From assembly GCA_022614965.1 (NCBI GenBank), contig JAKEHO010000001.1:1-52062 (forward strand): a DNA stretch of 52,062 bases, read 5' to 3'. Shown here in pieces: positions 1 through 8,247 of this stretch. The notes below the pieces were generated by a model. The model saw only the letters and a list, made by a program, of their open reading frames with translations, did not search any database and was not told the origin of the DNA. Both the position numbers and the translations under genes were made by a program. The stretch's first letter is position 1. The number at the start of each line of letters is the position of its first letter. This stretch comes from Gammaproteobacteria bacterium (GTDB taxonomy: Bacteria > Pseudomonadota > Gammaproteobacteria > JAKEHO01).

Positions 1-261
1 GTACGAGTCCACAATCACGTCCTTCTTCTCGCTGGTCAGGAATCTTTCGGGCTCAGAGTCAAGCGTGAGGACGCGTGCATCGAATTTACCCACGTTGTTT
101 ATAAATGGAATTTGAAAATGCAGCCCCGGCTTGTAATCAGAACGTTCGATGCTACCTAGTCTGAACTTGATGGCGCGTTGGCGTTCGTCCACTGTAAAAA
201 TGGAGAGCCACCCGACCGCAATAAGCACGAAGATCGTGATAAAGAGTTTTGGGAATGCCAT
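1..261 (-). CDS. hflC: HflC, FtsH-protease modulator (5' part, runs off the window)
   Basis: This is the N-terminal 87 residues of HflC; the gene continues beyond base 1. The ATG at 261-259 directly abuts the hflK stop, so the pair is translated together. The start is a short cytoplasmic stretch followed by one membrane segment (about residues 5-22). A stomatin/SPFH (Band 7) domain then begins with the family phrase VDERQRAIKFRLG, and later ERFLTSEKKDVIVDSY matches HflC closely. In known bacteria HflK and HflC form a large periplasm-facing cage around the membrane protease FtsH and limit its access to substrates. The position as last gene of the nnrD-to-hflC operon is the classical one. The family call is firm; only the C-terminus is unseen. 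Confidence 0.95.
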   Translation of the reverse strand, partial: MAFPKLFITIFVLIAVGWLSIFTVDERQRAIKFRLGSIERSDYKPGLHFQIPFINNVGKFDARVLTLDSEPERFLTSEKKDVIVDSY

Positions 262-1401
262 TTAGCGTGCCCTCCTGTCCCTCAGCTCGTCGTCGTCCGG
301 CTGCGCATCCTGCTTCGAGGCCGCTGCAGCGGGCTGCTGAGTCAGATCTTCCGACTGGAGATCCTGCCCACCCGGCGTGCCTCGCTCCAGCAACTTGTCC
401 AAAGGCAGGAACAGCAAGTTGTTACCGCTTTTGAGATCCACGAGCACCTTCGGGGAATTGGACAGCACCGATTCGACCGCCTCGAGATAAAGTCGCGCCC
501 TGGTCACAGCCGGAGCTTTCTCGTATTCCTGAAGCAACTGATCGAACCGGTTGGTTTCGCCTTCCGCCTCGGCGATCACCTGCGCCTTGTACGCCTTGGC
601 CTCCTCACGCCGTCGTGCTGCCGCACCACGCGCCTTCGGTACGATCTCATTCTGATAGGCCTCGGCTTCATTAATAAGGCGTTGCTCGTCCTCGCGCGCC
701 TTAATGGCGTCATCAAACGCACTCTTCACTGGTTCTGGTGGTTTGGCGGGTTGCATATTGACACTGGTAACGAGTAAGCCGGTTTGGTACTGATCCACAA
801 TACCCTGAATGAGCTGCATAATTTTGGCAGCGATCTCACCTCGCCCGACAGTCAGCACTAGATCCATTTTACTTTTTCCGATCACTTCTCTTATCGCAGT
901 TTCCATTGCATCCCTTAGAGTGCCATCCGGACTGCGGACGTTAAATTGATAACTCTTCGGATCCTTGACCTTATACTGCACCGCCATTTCGATATCGACG
1001 ATGTTCTCATCTTGAGTGAGCATGTTTGCCTTGTGCGAGACCGTGCGAATCTGATCAATATCCACGATTTCAACCTTTTCGATTGGGCGTGGGAAACGGA
1101 AATTGATACCAGGCTCCAAAACATGGACGAATGAGCCGAAACGCAGTACGAGGCCCCGTTCCGCGGGCTGTATGATGTAGGCACACTCCCAAAGCAAAAT
1201 GATGCCAATGGCAATACCGACAAGGGTCAAGATACCCGGAGCGCGCCGCCCGGGCATGCCCGTGCGTCCACGGCCAAACCATCCTCCAAGCCGGTCCTGC
1301 ATCTTGCGTACAATTTGATCGAGGTCCGGCGGACCGCGATCCGGATCACGTTGGCCCCAAGGGTCCTTGCTCCCGTTGCCACCGGGGTTATTCCAGCCCA
1401 T
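262..1401 (-). CDS. hflK: HflK, FtsH-protease modulator
   Basis: A 379-residue SPFH/Band 7 protein, the partner of HflC. The N-terminus is Gly/Pro/Asp-rich (MGWNNPGGNGSKDPWG), as in other HflK proteins. One membrane helix lies near residues 55-78. The SPFH domain follows, starting near YIIQPAERGLVLRFG, and then a long charged coiled-coil stretch (about 230-300) rich in Arg, Glu and Ala. The acidic C-terminal tail is low complexity. HflK-HflC complexes sit in the inner membrane and modulate FtsH. The gene lies 54 bp downstream of hflX and abuts hflC, so all three are likely on one transcript. Length and composition are normal for the family. Confidence 0.96.
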   Translation of the reverse strand: MGWNNPGGNGSKDPWGQRDPDRGPPDLDQIVRKMQDRLGGWFGRGRTGMPGRRAPGILTLVGIAIGIILLWECAYIIQPAERGLVLRFGSFVHVLEPGINFRFPRPIEKVEIVDIDQIRTVSHKANMLTQDENIVDIEMAVQYKVKDPKSYQFNVRSPDGTLRDAMETAIREVIGKSKMDLVLTVGRGEIAAKIMQLIQGIVDQYQTGLLVTSVNMQPAKPPEPVKSAFDDAIKAREDEQRLINEAEAYQNEIVPKARGAAARRREEAKAYKAQVIAEAEGETNRFDQLLQEYEKAPAVTRARLYLEAVESVLSNSPKVLVDLKSGNNLLFLPLDKLLERGTPGGQDLQSEDLTQQPAAAASKQDAQPDDDELRDRRAR

Positions 1402-1455
1402 GACGGTTGCTCCAGTACCAAGTTACACGCAGCGGATTGCGCGAGATCAATCTTC

Positions 1456-2763
1456 TCAAGTAGCGACCATTCCCGCTGCAACACGCTCAGAATCCAGGCC
1501 AGCATCACGGCAGAGGCGATCAAGCTGGTGCCCCTGAAGCTCCACCTCTACCGTCCATCCACCATCCTCGTTGCGGCACTCTTGCCGAACCGCGCCGAGC
1601 TGAAATAGACGCGCCCGGAGCCTTCCGGCCGTATTGGGAATTCGCAGCCAGCGCCGCACCCTATCCTCTCTGACATGTTCGGCGATGGCCACGAAAAGAT
1701 TTTCCAGCCCGGCACCCATTTTCGCAGACAACCACACGCGACGGATCCGTCCGTGTTCATCCTGATCTACTCTGGGTAACATGTCGCCTTGTCGATCAAT
1801 CTTATTGTAGACCTCTACCTGCGGAACACTTGAAGCGCCAATATCATGAATAACCTGATTGACCTGCTCAATTCGCTCATGGCGTTGCTCGTCAGCGGCA
1901 TCAATCACATGCAGCAACAGATTGGCTTCACGGATCTCTTCAAGCGTTGCGCGAAAGGCGGCGATCAGATCATGCGGCAGATGCCGGATGAATCCCACTG
2001 TGTCGGTGAGAATCACCGAACCGCAACCGAGCACCTCGATCCGCCTCAACGTCGGATCAAGGGTTGCGAACAATTTGTCTGCGGCGTACACGGAGGCCCC
2101 TGTCAAGCCATTAAACAGCGTGGACTTGCCGGCATTGGTGTAACCGACCAGCGAGACGATCGGCAATGCCGCCTTGCGACGAAGCTTACGCCCCATCTGC
2201 CGCTGCCGTCTTACCCTTTCCAGGCGCTGGTGAACATGCTTAATCCGTTGACCGATCAGTCGGCGGTCGGTTTCAAGCTGCGTCTCACCAGGCCCTCGCA
2301 ATCCGATGCCGCCCTTCTGACGTTCGAGGTGTGTCCATCCTCGCACGAGTCGCGAAGAAAGGTGCTGCAACTGTGCAAGCTCCACCTGCAGCATACCCTC
2401 GTAGCTACGGGCACGCTGAGCGAAAATGTCTAATATGAGGCCGGTTCTATCCAGTACACGGCAGCCTAACAACCCTTCCAGATTCCGTTCCTGGGCAGGA
2501 GTCAGTGTGTGATTAAAGAGCGCAACGTCTGCCCGGCATTTCTGAACACACACCTTAATCTCTTGCGCTTTCCCGCTACCGACAAAGTAGCGTGGGGACG
2601 GAGCCTCTCTGGTACCGGTTAGCGTCGCGACCGGGAAAACGCCGGCGGATGTAGCAAGGTGCCTAAACTCCTCCAGCTCCTCATTGACTTCCGTGTCTCG
2701 GAAGGTCAGGTGTACCAGTACGGTACGTTCGCCACTGTCTATGTTGTTGTCAGACAACGGCAA
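1456..2763 (-). CDS. hflX: HflX, ribosome-associated GTPase
   Basis: A 435-residue HflX GTPase. The N-terminal HflX domain covers about residues 1-190 and includes a basic, Arg-rich linker (QRLERVRRQRQMGRKLRRK). The G domain has the P-loop GYTNAGKS, switch II DTVGF and the base-recognition motif NKID (in VEVYNKIDRQ). HflX binds the 50S subunit and rescues or splits stalled or heat-damaged ribosomes. It sits between hfq and hflK in the usual order, with 32 bp to hfq. The start used is ATG 2763. Nothing unusual was seen. Confidence 0.96.
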   Translation of the reverse strand: MPLSDNNIDSGERTVLVHLTFRDTEVNEELEEFRHLATSAGVFPVATLTGTREAPSPRYFVGSGKAQEIKVCVQKCRADVALFNHTLTPAQERNLEGLLGCRVLDRTGLILDIFAQRARSYEGMLQVELAQLQHLSSRLVRGWTHLERQKGGIGLRGPGETQLETDRRLIGQRIKHVHQRLERVRRQRQMGRKLRRKAALPIVSLVGYTNAGKSTLFNGLTGASVYAADKLFATLDPTLRRIEVLGCGSVILTDTVGFIRHLPHDLIAAFRATLEEIREANLLLHVIDAADEQRHERIEQVNQVIHDIGASSVPQVEVYNKIDRQGDMLPRVDQDEHGRIRRVWLSAKMGAGLENLFVAIAEHVREDRVRRWLRIPNTAGRLRARLFQLGAVRQECRNEDGGWTVEVELQGHQLDRLCRDAGLDSERVAAGMVAT

Positions 2764-2795
2764 TGGCCCGACATTCCGTCAGGGAAAACAGAAGG

Positions 2796-3038
2796 TTAAC
2801 CCTCTTCACCTTCTTCATCAGTTCTTGGGATTTTGATATTCCGTGCGGGCACGACGGTTGAAATGGCGTGTTTGTAGACCATTTGGCTGACCGAATTTTT
2901 CAACAATACCACAAATTGATCAAATGACTCGATCTGGCCCTGGAGTTTGATCCCGTTCACCAGGTAGATAGACACCGGAACGCGTTCTTTACGTAGAGCA
3001 TTAAGATACGGATCCTGAAGCGAATGCCCCTTGCTCAT
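2796..3038 (-). CDS. hfq: Hfq RNA chaperone
   Basis: An 80-residue Sm-like protein that forms hexameric rings and pairs small RNAs with mRNAs. I chose ATG 3038 ([13 protein letters not shown]) because it is preceded by AAGGAG at a good distance; a longer reading from 3074 has no family support. The Sm1 region includes [21 protein letters not shown]. The Sm2 signature is [10 protein letters not shown]. The C-terminal tail is very short and acidic (TDEEGEEG), unlike the long disordered tail of the E. coli protein but common in other proteobacteria. It lies between miaA and hflX as usual. Confidence 0.97.
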   Translation of the reverse strand: MSKGHSLQDPYLNALRKERVPVSIYLVNGIKLQGQIESFDQFVVLLKNSVSQMVYKHAISTVVPARNIKIPRTDEEGEEG

Positions 3039-3121
3039 AGTGTTCTCCTTATATTTATAGTTATAATTCGCCACGTAACAGGGACCATATTACCGCAGCG
3101 CCATATTTTTTAAACAGTATA
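3039..3121 (-). promoter_or_regulatory. AT-rich leader and probable promoter region of hfq
   Basis: The 83 bp between miaA and hfq are strikingly AT-rich compared with the flanking genes. On the minus strand they contain TAATAT, TATAAC and TATAAA elements before the AAGGAG ribosome site. In E. coli hfq has its own promoters inside this operon, so an internal promoter here is plausible. I cannot assign one -35/-10 pair with certainty. Confidence 0.35.
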
Positions 3122-4135
3122 TTACCATCTTGCTACATACGTAGGGGCTCCCTCCAAAAATTTCAACAGGCGAGGAAGCACATCGTGATCTGTGACGTCG
3201 AACCAAGTGGCATTTCGTTCTGAACGCAGCCAAGTCAACTGGCGTTTTGCCAGTTGACGCGTTGCAACAATTGCGCGCTCCACCATGGCAGGGTATTCCA
3301 GCGCGCCATCCAAATAGCGCCACACCTGGCGATAGCCAACGATCCGCATGGACGGCAGGCTGGGATCCAAGTCACCCCGGATGTAGAGGCGGCGCACCTC
3401 CTCAACGAAGCCACGCTCCAACATGCGGTGAAATCGCTCCCGAATAGCGTGATGAATCACCTCGCGTTCACTCGGTGCAAGCACGATCTTTACCACTCGA
3501 TAGGGGAGGGCCATTGCCCTTTGCTGCGAAAAATGCTCAGTGAGCCCCCGTCCCGTCAGCGCAAAGACCTCCAGGGCGCGCAGTATTCGCTGAGGGTCGT
3601 TTGGATGGATCCGCTTTGCGGAGGCGGGATCAAGTTGCGCCAATTGCGCATGCAGTGAAGGCCACCCTCGACGCCGCGCCTCCCCTGAAAGGGAGTCACG
3701 CAACGGCGGGCAAGCCGAAGGCAGTTTTGAAATACCGTTCTGCAAGGCACGGAAATACAAGCCAGTACCCCCGACCAGCAAGGGGATCCGGCCTTTGGCT
3801 GTGATGGCATCGATCTCGCGCAGCGCATCCTGGCGAAATCGCGCCGCGGAATAAGGCTCAGCCGGGTCGCAGATATCAATCAGCCGGTGCGGAACGCGGG
3901 CAAGCACCTCCGGTGTAGGTTTCGCCGTACCGATATCCATGTCGCGATAGACCATTGCGGAGTCCACACTGATGACATCACAAGGCAACCGCTCCACAAG
4001 GCGGACAGCAAGTTGCGTCTTGCCGGCCGTTGTGGGTCCCATCAGAAAAATTACCGGGGGCAAGGGCCGGGCATCCCCCGCCACTCCCACATTGTGCTCG
4101 CCGCATGCGGCGCGTGCCTTTTCGCCCTCGTTCAT
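3122..4135 (-). CDS. miaA: MiaA, tRNA dimethylallyltransferase
   Basis: A 337-residue enzyme that transfers a dimethylallyl group to A37 of tRNAs reading UNN codons, the first step towards ms2i6A. The P-loop is GPTTAGKT; DSAMVYRDMDIGTAKP is the conserved substrate-binding stretch and LVGGTGLYFRALQNG follows. I chose ATG 4135 because it overlaps the mutL stop as ATGA and gives the normal length. An upstream in-frame extension to 4276 lies inside mutL and lacks similarity. Some 25-30 residues precede the P-loop, slightly more than usual. Translation is probably coupled to mutL. Confidence 0.96.
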   Translation of the reverse strand: MNEGEKARAACGEHNVGVAGDARPLPPVIFLMGPTTAGKTQLAVRLVERLPCDVISVDSAMVYRDMDIGTAKPTPEVLARVPHRLIDICDPAEPYSAARFRQDALREIDAITAKGRIPLLVGGTGLYFRALQNGISKLPSACPPLRDSLSGEARRRGWPSLHAQLAQLDPASAKRIHPNDPQRILRALEVFALTGRGLTEHFSQQRAMALPYRVVKIVLAPSEREVIHHAIRERFHRMLERGFVEEVRRLYIRGDLDPSLPSMRIVGYRQVWRYLDGALEYPAMVERAIVATRQLAKRQLTWLRSERNATWFDVTDHDVLPRLLKFLEGAPTYVARW

Positions 4136-5949
4136 TGGCTGCGCCCTACCAGGCTCTGCAGCGCTTCGACCGTGATCTCTCCCCACACCAAACCCTCTTG
4201 GCAACCCTCGGCACCGGGCTCGATGCGTTCGAGTTCCCGAAGGAGCGCATTCATCCCTTCCAAGTCCAGAGGGCAATTCACATTATCTTTCGCGTGCTGC
4301 GCCAACGTAGCCAGCAACGATCGTGGCGGTGGCCCCGCTTCGGCGTGGTTAGAATGCGCGGCAAGGGCGGCAAGCACATCGCAAACTAAGGCACTCACGT
4401 TGGCGCCCGCCAGCAAAGCCGGGACCTCTCGGACCAACAGCCTGTTTGGGCCAACCCGAATCACAACCAACCCCATGCGATTAAGCTGCGAGGTAAACTG
4501 GTCGACCCGATCGGCCGTGGCCTCGTCTACGGCGACCGTCTCGGGAATCAAGAGCGGGCGCGAGCGCACTCGCCCGCTTTCGTACGCGGCCTTGATCCGC
4601 TCCAATGCAATGCGCACTTGGGCTGCCGGGATATCGACGATGATGAGCCCAGTTTCAGTCTCAGCAAGGAGGTACCTGCCATGCAGCGTAGCGAGTGGGC
4701 GGCCAAGTGGCGGCACCTCGGACCGCCTCACGTGCCGATGTGACGGCGCATCCGTAACGGCGGTCTCGCAACGGTTCACATCAAAACTCACTGGCTCATC
4801 AACCGAGGTTTTCTTCAGCAGGGGAAAGCCCAGCCGCCGGCCATGAGGGGCCAAGGGGCTATACAGCCGATTAGCCATTAACGGGTGGAAGGCGCGCTCA
4901 TTTTCCACGCCACCCATCGTGGTAAGCGGACGATACCCACTCAAAACTTGATGGAGGCTCCCATAAAGAAAATCATGAACGGTGCGGGCCTCCTGGAAGC
5001 GCACCTCGAATTTGGTGGGATGCACGTTAACATCAACAGAGGAAGGATCGACCTCCAGATACAACACATAGGCGGGATGCCGACCAGGATAGAGCATGTC
5101 CTCGTAGGCCTGGCGCAGTGCATGATTGACCCGTTTGTCGCGGATCATACGGCCATTCAAATAAACATGCTGCATATCGGTCTGGCTCCTAGCCGTGGCG
5201 GGCAGACCCAGCCAGCCCCAGACTCGAAGACCCCCCGCCTGATAGTCGATCCGCAGGGCCTTTTCCAAAAAGGCCCCGCCAAGCAGACTGGCTACCCGGC
5301 GATTTTGTTCCTCTTCGGATACAGCGGGACGCAATTTGAACACGGGGCGATCGTTATGGTGGAGAGTCATTCCAACATCAAAATGGCTGAGCGCCATCCG
5401 TTTCACAATGCCGTGCACGTGGAAGAACTCTGTCTTTTCGGAGTGCAGAAACTTGCGACGCGCCGGCGTGTTAAAGAACAAGTCACGTACCTCTACAGTT
5501 GTGCCCAGGGGATGAGGCCGCGGTTCCGGCATCGTCGGCGACTTTTCACCCAACGAGGTCACTGCCCACCCCATCTCGTTCTGCTTTGTGCGGGAAACTA
5601 AGGTTAGACGGGAAACCGAACCAATACTCGGTAACGCCTCTCCGCGAAACCCTAATGTCCTGACCCGCCCTAGATCTTCAGGCACGGAGATCTTACTGGT
5701 CGCATGGCGAGAAAGTGCGAGCAAGAGGTCATCAGGGTGAATACCCGAACCGTTGTCTTGAACCCGGATTGAGCGGATCCCACCGCGCTCTACTGCTATA
5801 TCGATCTGCGTGCTGATGGAATCTAGGCTGTTCTCAAGCAACTCTTTGACTACGGAGGCGGGACGTTCGATGACCTCGCCGGCTGCGATCTGATTGGCAA
5901 GGTAGGGAAGAAGAACTCGGATGCGGGCATCTGAACCGACGTCGGTCAT
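4132..5949 (-). CDS. mutL: MutL, DNA mismatch repair ATPase (no endonuclease motif)
   Basis: A 605-residue GHKL ATPase that links mismatch recognition by MutS to downstream repair. Conserved N-terminal motifs are LANQIAAGEVIERPASVVKE, the DNGSGI motif, TLGFRGEALPSIG and FFNTPARRKFL. A transducer domain carries VDVNVHPTKFEVRF (about 305-318). The C-terminal domain spans about 415-605. There the DQHAAHER-type metal site is replaced by DIPAAQVRIALERI (439-452). The CxHGRP motif is replaced by GCQEGLVWGEI near the end. It therefore resembles enterobacterial MutL, which depends on MutH for nicking. I prefer ATG 5949, next to the family start; a 24-residue extension to 6021 is possible. The stop overlaps miaA. 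Confidence 0.95.
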   Translation of the reverse strand: MTDVGSDARIRVLLPYLANQIAAGEVIERPASVVKELLENSLDSISTQIDIAVERGGIRSIRVQDNGSGIHPDDLLLALSRHATSKISVPEDLGRVRTLGFRGEALPSIGSVSRLTLVSRTKQNEMGWAVTSLGEKSPTMPEPRPHPLGTTVEVRDLFFNTPARRKFLHSEKTEFFHVHGIVKRMALSHFDVGMTLHHNDRPVFKLRPAVSEEEQNRRVASLLGGAFLEKALRIDYQAGGLRVWGWLGLPATARSQTDMQHVYLNGRMIRDKRVNHALRQAYEDMLYPGRHPAYVLYLEVDPSSVDVNVHPTKFEVRFQEARTVHDFLYGSLHQVLSGYRPLTTMGGVENERAFHPLMANRLYSPLAPHGRRLGFPLLKKTSVDEPVSFDVNRCETAVTDAPSHRHVRRSEVPPLGRPLATLHGRYLLAETETGLIIVDIPAAQVRIALERIKAAYESGRVRSRPLLIPETVAVDEATADRVDQFTSQLNRMGLVVIRVGPNRLLVREVPALLAGANVSALVCDVLAALAAHSNHAEAGPPPRSLLATLAQHAKDNVNCPLDLEGMNALLRELERIEPGAEGCQEGLVWGEITVEALQSLVGRSQ

Positions 5950-6312
5950 GGCGCTTATAGTATACGAGATGTCAGGGTGGCAGTTTCGCATCGGCAACCC
6001 GCTTGTCGCCGCATCCGGCAAGTTCCTTAACCATGAACCACTCCGAGGATCCGTATCGGCAATGCACTATTCATTGCCAAAAAATTTGGCACCTAAAAGT
6101 TCTCTGCCCTTTCGGGCCGTTGATTGCTTTAGATCAGAGCAGTGCGCCGTTTGGCGCTCGCGATCGCACGGGAGCGCACGACAGAAAAGGTGGCGCCAAG
6201 GGCTGGGGAAGCGCGAGATACTTAGGCCTCGTTCCAGTGATCTTGAACCAGTTCGCAGATCGCGTGCGATGGCACGGATGCAGGTGGCCCCGACACAGCG
6301 GGTATCCGTACC
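5950..6312. other. Spacer between amiB and mutL without a recognisable gene
   Basis: These 363 bp separate amiB from mutL, much more than elsewhere in the operon. Short frames are open on both strands but none resembles a known protein or has a convincing start. The spacer holds a perfect inverted repeat at 6075-6091 and a small GCCC-GAAA-GGGC hairpin sequence near 6107-6118. An internal promoter for mutL is possible: GTATACTAT occurs on the minus strand just before the mutL start. Confidence 0.5.
6075..6091. repeat. Perfect inverted repeat in the amiB-mutL spacer
   Basis: TGCCAAA and TTTGGCA are separated by AAA: a 7-bp stem with a 3-nt centre. It could be a protein-binding site or a weak transcript hairpin. 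There is no following T-run on the minus strand, so it is not a clear intrinsic terminator of amiB. Confidence 0.5.
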
Positions 6313-7605
6313 TTAACCGTCACCCCCCGCGGGAATGCGCAGCGTCTGCCCCACCTGTAAGTGATCGTCCGGCAGTCCATTAACGCTGCGCAAAGCCTCC
6401 TGGCTCACCCGATATCGCTGCGCAATTTCGGAAAGCGTTTCACCCCGCGCAATGGTGTGTTCGCGTACCGCAACCAATGAACCGGGCAGCGGATGATGTT
6501 TGAAATGATCGTTGAGCCCCTTGAAGATGGCGCGCGCAATCGCGTCTTGGTAGCCCGGTTCCCGGAGCCTGTTTTCTTCGTAGGGATTAGAAATATAAGC
6601 GGTCTCAACCAGCAGGGAGGGAATATCCGGTGATTTGAGCACTGCAAACCCCGCATGCTGCACACGACGTTTATGGGCCTTCCCTACCCTGCCGAGCTCG
6701 CCGAGCACCCGCTCAGCTACCTCGATACTCGCCTCACGGGTAGCCGTCTGAGATAGATCCAATAAAACCGACGCTAGAACGCCGTCCTTATCATCCAAAC
6801 TGACGCCACCGATGAGGTCGGAGGCGTTTTCACGCTCCGCAAGCCAGCGTGCCGCCTCGCTGCTTGCCCCACGCTCTGACAAGACATACACAGATGATCC
6901 GCGCACGTTAGGGAGGTTAAAGGCATCAGCGTGGATTGAAATAAATAGATCAGATTTATGCTCGCGGGCGATGTCCATGCGTTTCCTCAGGCCTATGAAG
7001 TAATCGCCGTTGCGGACCAGCACCGGGCGCATGCCCCGTTCGGCATCAATCAATTTAGCAAGGCGTCTAGCGATGGACAGCGCCACGTCTTTCTCATAGG
7101 TGCCCCCTTTGCCGCGTGCGCCGGAATCCTCGCCGCCATGGCCAGGGTCGATCGCGATCACCACGTCCCTCCGCTGATTTGGAACTCGATTGGGAGGCGG
7201 CCTCGGGGTTTTCTGTCTCTGGACATCATAGAGATCGACCACGAGACGGTGGCCGTAACGCTCGTTTGGTGGGAGCAGAAAGCTCTTAGCTTGGACCTGC
7301 TTCTTCAGATCCAGAACAATCCGCAGATGGTTGTTCTCGCGCGGTGCGCTGCGTACGGCTGCAAGCAGCTTATCGCTTGCCGATGGCTGACGAGGCGATC
7401 CGTCCATCCGGGCATCCTGCATGTCGATCACCACACGGTTAGGGCCCGTTAACGTAAAGAGCACATGATCGGCTGGGCTCGTGACGTCAAATACCACGCG
7501 CGTATTGTCCGGTGCGGCCCAAATGCGCACGTTCTTGAGCTCGGTGGGTGTCCCCGACACAGAACTCGGCAGCAGCAACAGCAGCAAGGCGCCAAACAGT
7601 CGCAT
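6313..7605 (-). CDS. amiB: AmiB-type N-acetylmuramoyl-L-alanine amidase with LysM
   Basis: A 430-residue periplasmic zinc amidase that cleaves the bond between N-acetylmuramic acid and L-Ala in septal peptidoglycan. A signal peptide covers about residues 1-18 (leucine-rich, ending SSVSG). An AMIN domain (about 22-115) targets the septum or wall. The Amidase_3 domain (about 148-370) starts with IAIDPGHGGEDSGA, continues with YEKDVAL and SIHADAF, and ends with LVETAYISNPYEE, covering the zinc ligands and catalytic Glu. A LysM domain (about 380-427, IARGETLSEIAQRYRVS) binds glycan. Such enzymes need EnvC/NlpD-type activators. It lies between tsaE and mutL in the usual order, with long AT-rich DNA upstream suggesting its own promoter. 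Confidence 0.95.
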   Translation of the reverse strand: MRLFGALLLLLLPSSVSGTPTELKNVRIWAAPDNTRVVFDVTSPADHVLFTLTGPNRVVIDMQDARMDGSPRQPSASDKLLAAVRSAPRENNHLRIVLDLKKQVQAKSFLLPPNERYGHRLVVDLYDVQRQKTPRPPPNRVPNQRRDVVIAIDPGHGGEDSGARGKGGTYEKDVALSIARRLAKLIDAERGMRPVLVRNGDYFIGLRKRMDIAREHKSDLFISIHADAFNLPNVRGSSVYVLSERGASSEAARWLAERENASDLIGGVSLDDKDGVLASVLLDLSQTATREASIEVAERVLGELGRVGKAHKRRVQHAGFAVLKSPDIPSLLVETAYISNPYEENRLREPGYQDAIARAIFKGLNDHFKHHPLPGSLVAVREHTIARGETLSEIAQRYRVSQEALRSVNGLPDDHLQVGQTLRIPAGGDG

Positions 7606-7776
7606 GTCCTGTGGACTCTTTTAATGATAGTTTCTTTATTTTGTAGTCCTTATTTCGATAATTTCAAGTAATTTTTAGCTAAACTCGGTATCTGATTGTT
7701 TCTCATACACTTGAAATCTGTGGTGCCCCAGGGAGAGCGGCCACCCCACGGTGAGAGCGTTGGATTGCCCACGCCA
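7606..7776 (-). promoter_or_regulatory. AT-rich region upstream of amiB with inverted repeat
   Basis: The 171 bp between tsaE and amiB end in a strongly AT-rich stretch. On the minus strand TTGAAA and TACAAA, 16 bp apart, are possible promoter hexamers about 40 bp before the amiB ATG. A perfect 9-bp inverted repeat (ATTTCAAGT at 7661-7669, ACTTGAAAT at 7709-7717) brackets the region; the TTGAAA is part of its first arm. Confidence 0.4.
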
Positions 7777-8247
7777 TCAAGAGGGAGGGGCGGGGCTCTC
7801 GGAGAGTGCGTGGAGGATGGACTGCCCGGCGGCGGACGCTGCGCTCAGTTCGACGTCACGATGGGACGGCCCGTAGGCAATACGCACCAGGATATCGCCT
7901 TTGCCGAGCCGACCCGCCGCATGCTCGGGCCATTCGACCAACGACAAGGCCTGTCCATCGAAATAGTCCCGAAACCCGAGGGGATCCAGCTCCCCAGGCT
8001 CGGTTACCCGATACAGATCGAAATGATAGGCCCGGCGCTCTCCAAGCTCGTAGGGTTCGATGAGCGTATAGGTCGGGCTTTTTACAACGCCGGTGTAACC
8101 CAAACCTCGCAGGAAACCCCTGACCAAGGTCGTCTTCCCGACGCCCAACTCGCCCTGAAGAAACAAGCTCATCCCGACCGTGCAATGTCTCGCCAGGGCC
8201 TCGCCAAGTGCCTCCATGGCGGCGGGGTTCGCGATTTGAAGCTTCAT
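7777..8247 (-). CDS. tsaE: TsaE, ATPase of tRNA t6A synthesis
   Basis: A 156-residue P-loop ATPase that works with TsaB and TsaD to place threonylcarbamoyl on A37 of tRNAs reading ANN codons. The Walker A motif is GELGVGKTTLVRG. SPTYTLIEPYE and HFDLYR follow, both characteristic, and then LVEWPEHA near residues 105-112. I chose ATG 8247 because it overlaps the nnrD stop as ATGA; a longer reading from 8280 lies within nnrD. Length is typical. It is coupled to nnrD and precedes amiB. Confidence 0.96.
   Translation of the reverse strand: MKLQIANPAAMEALGEALARHCTVGMSLFLQGELGVGKTTLVRGFLRGLGYTGVVKSPTYTLIEPYELGERRAYHFDLYRVTEPGELDPLGFRDYFDGQALSLVEWPEHAAGRLGKGDILVRIAYGPSHRDVELSAASAAGQSILHALSESPAPPS

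Noticed and set aside
178..777. 199-residue plus-strand ORF
   Set aside because: It is the antisense shadow of hflC/hflK and has no recognisable domain.
3887..4846. 319-residue plus-strand ORF
   Set aside because: It is opposite miaA and mutL, which are both well supported; the translation is Ser/Arg-rich noise.
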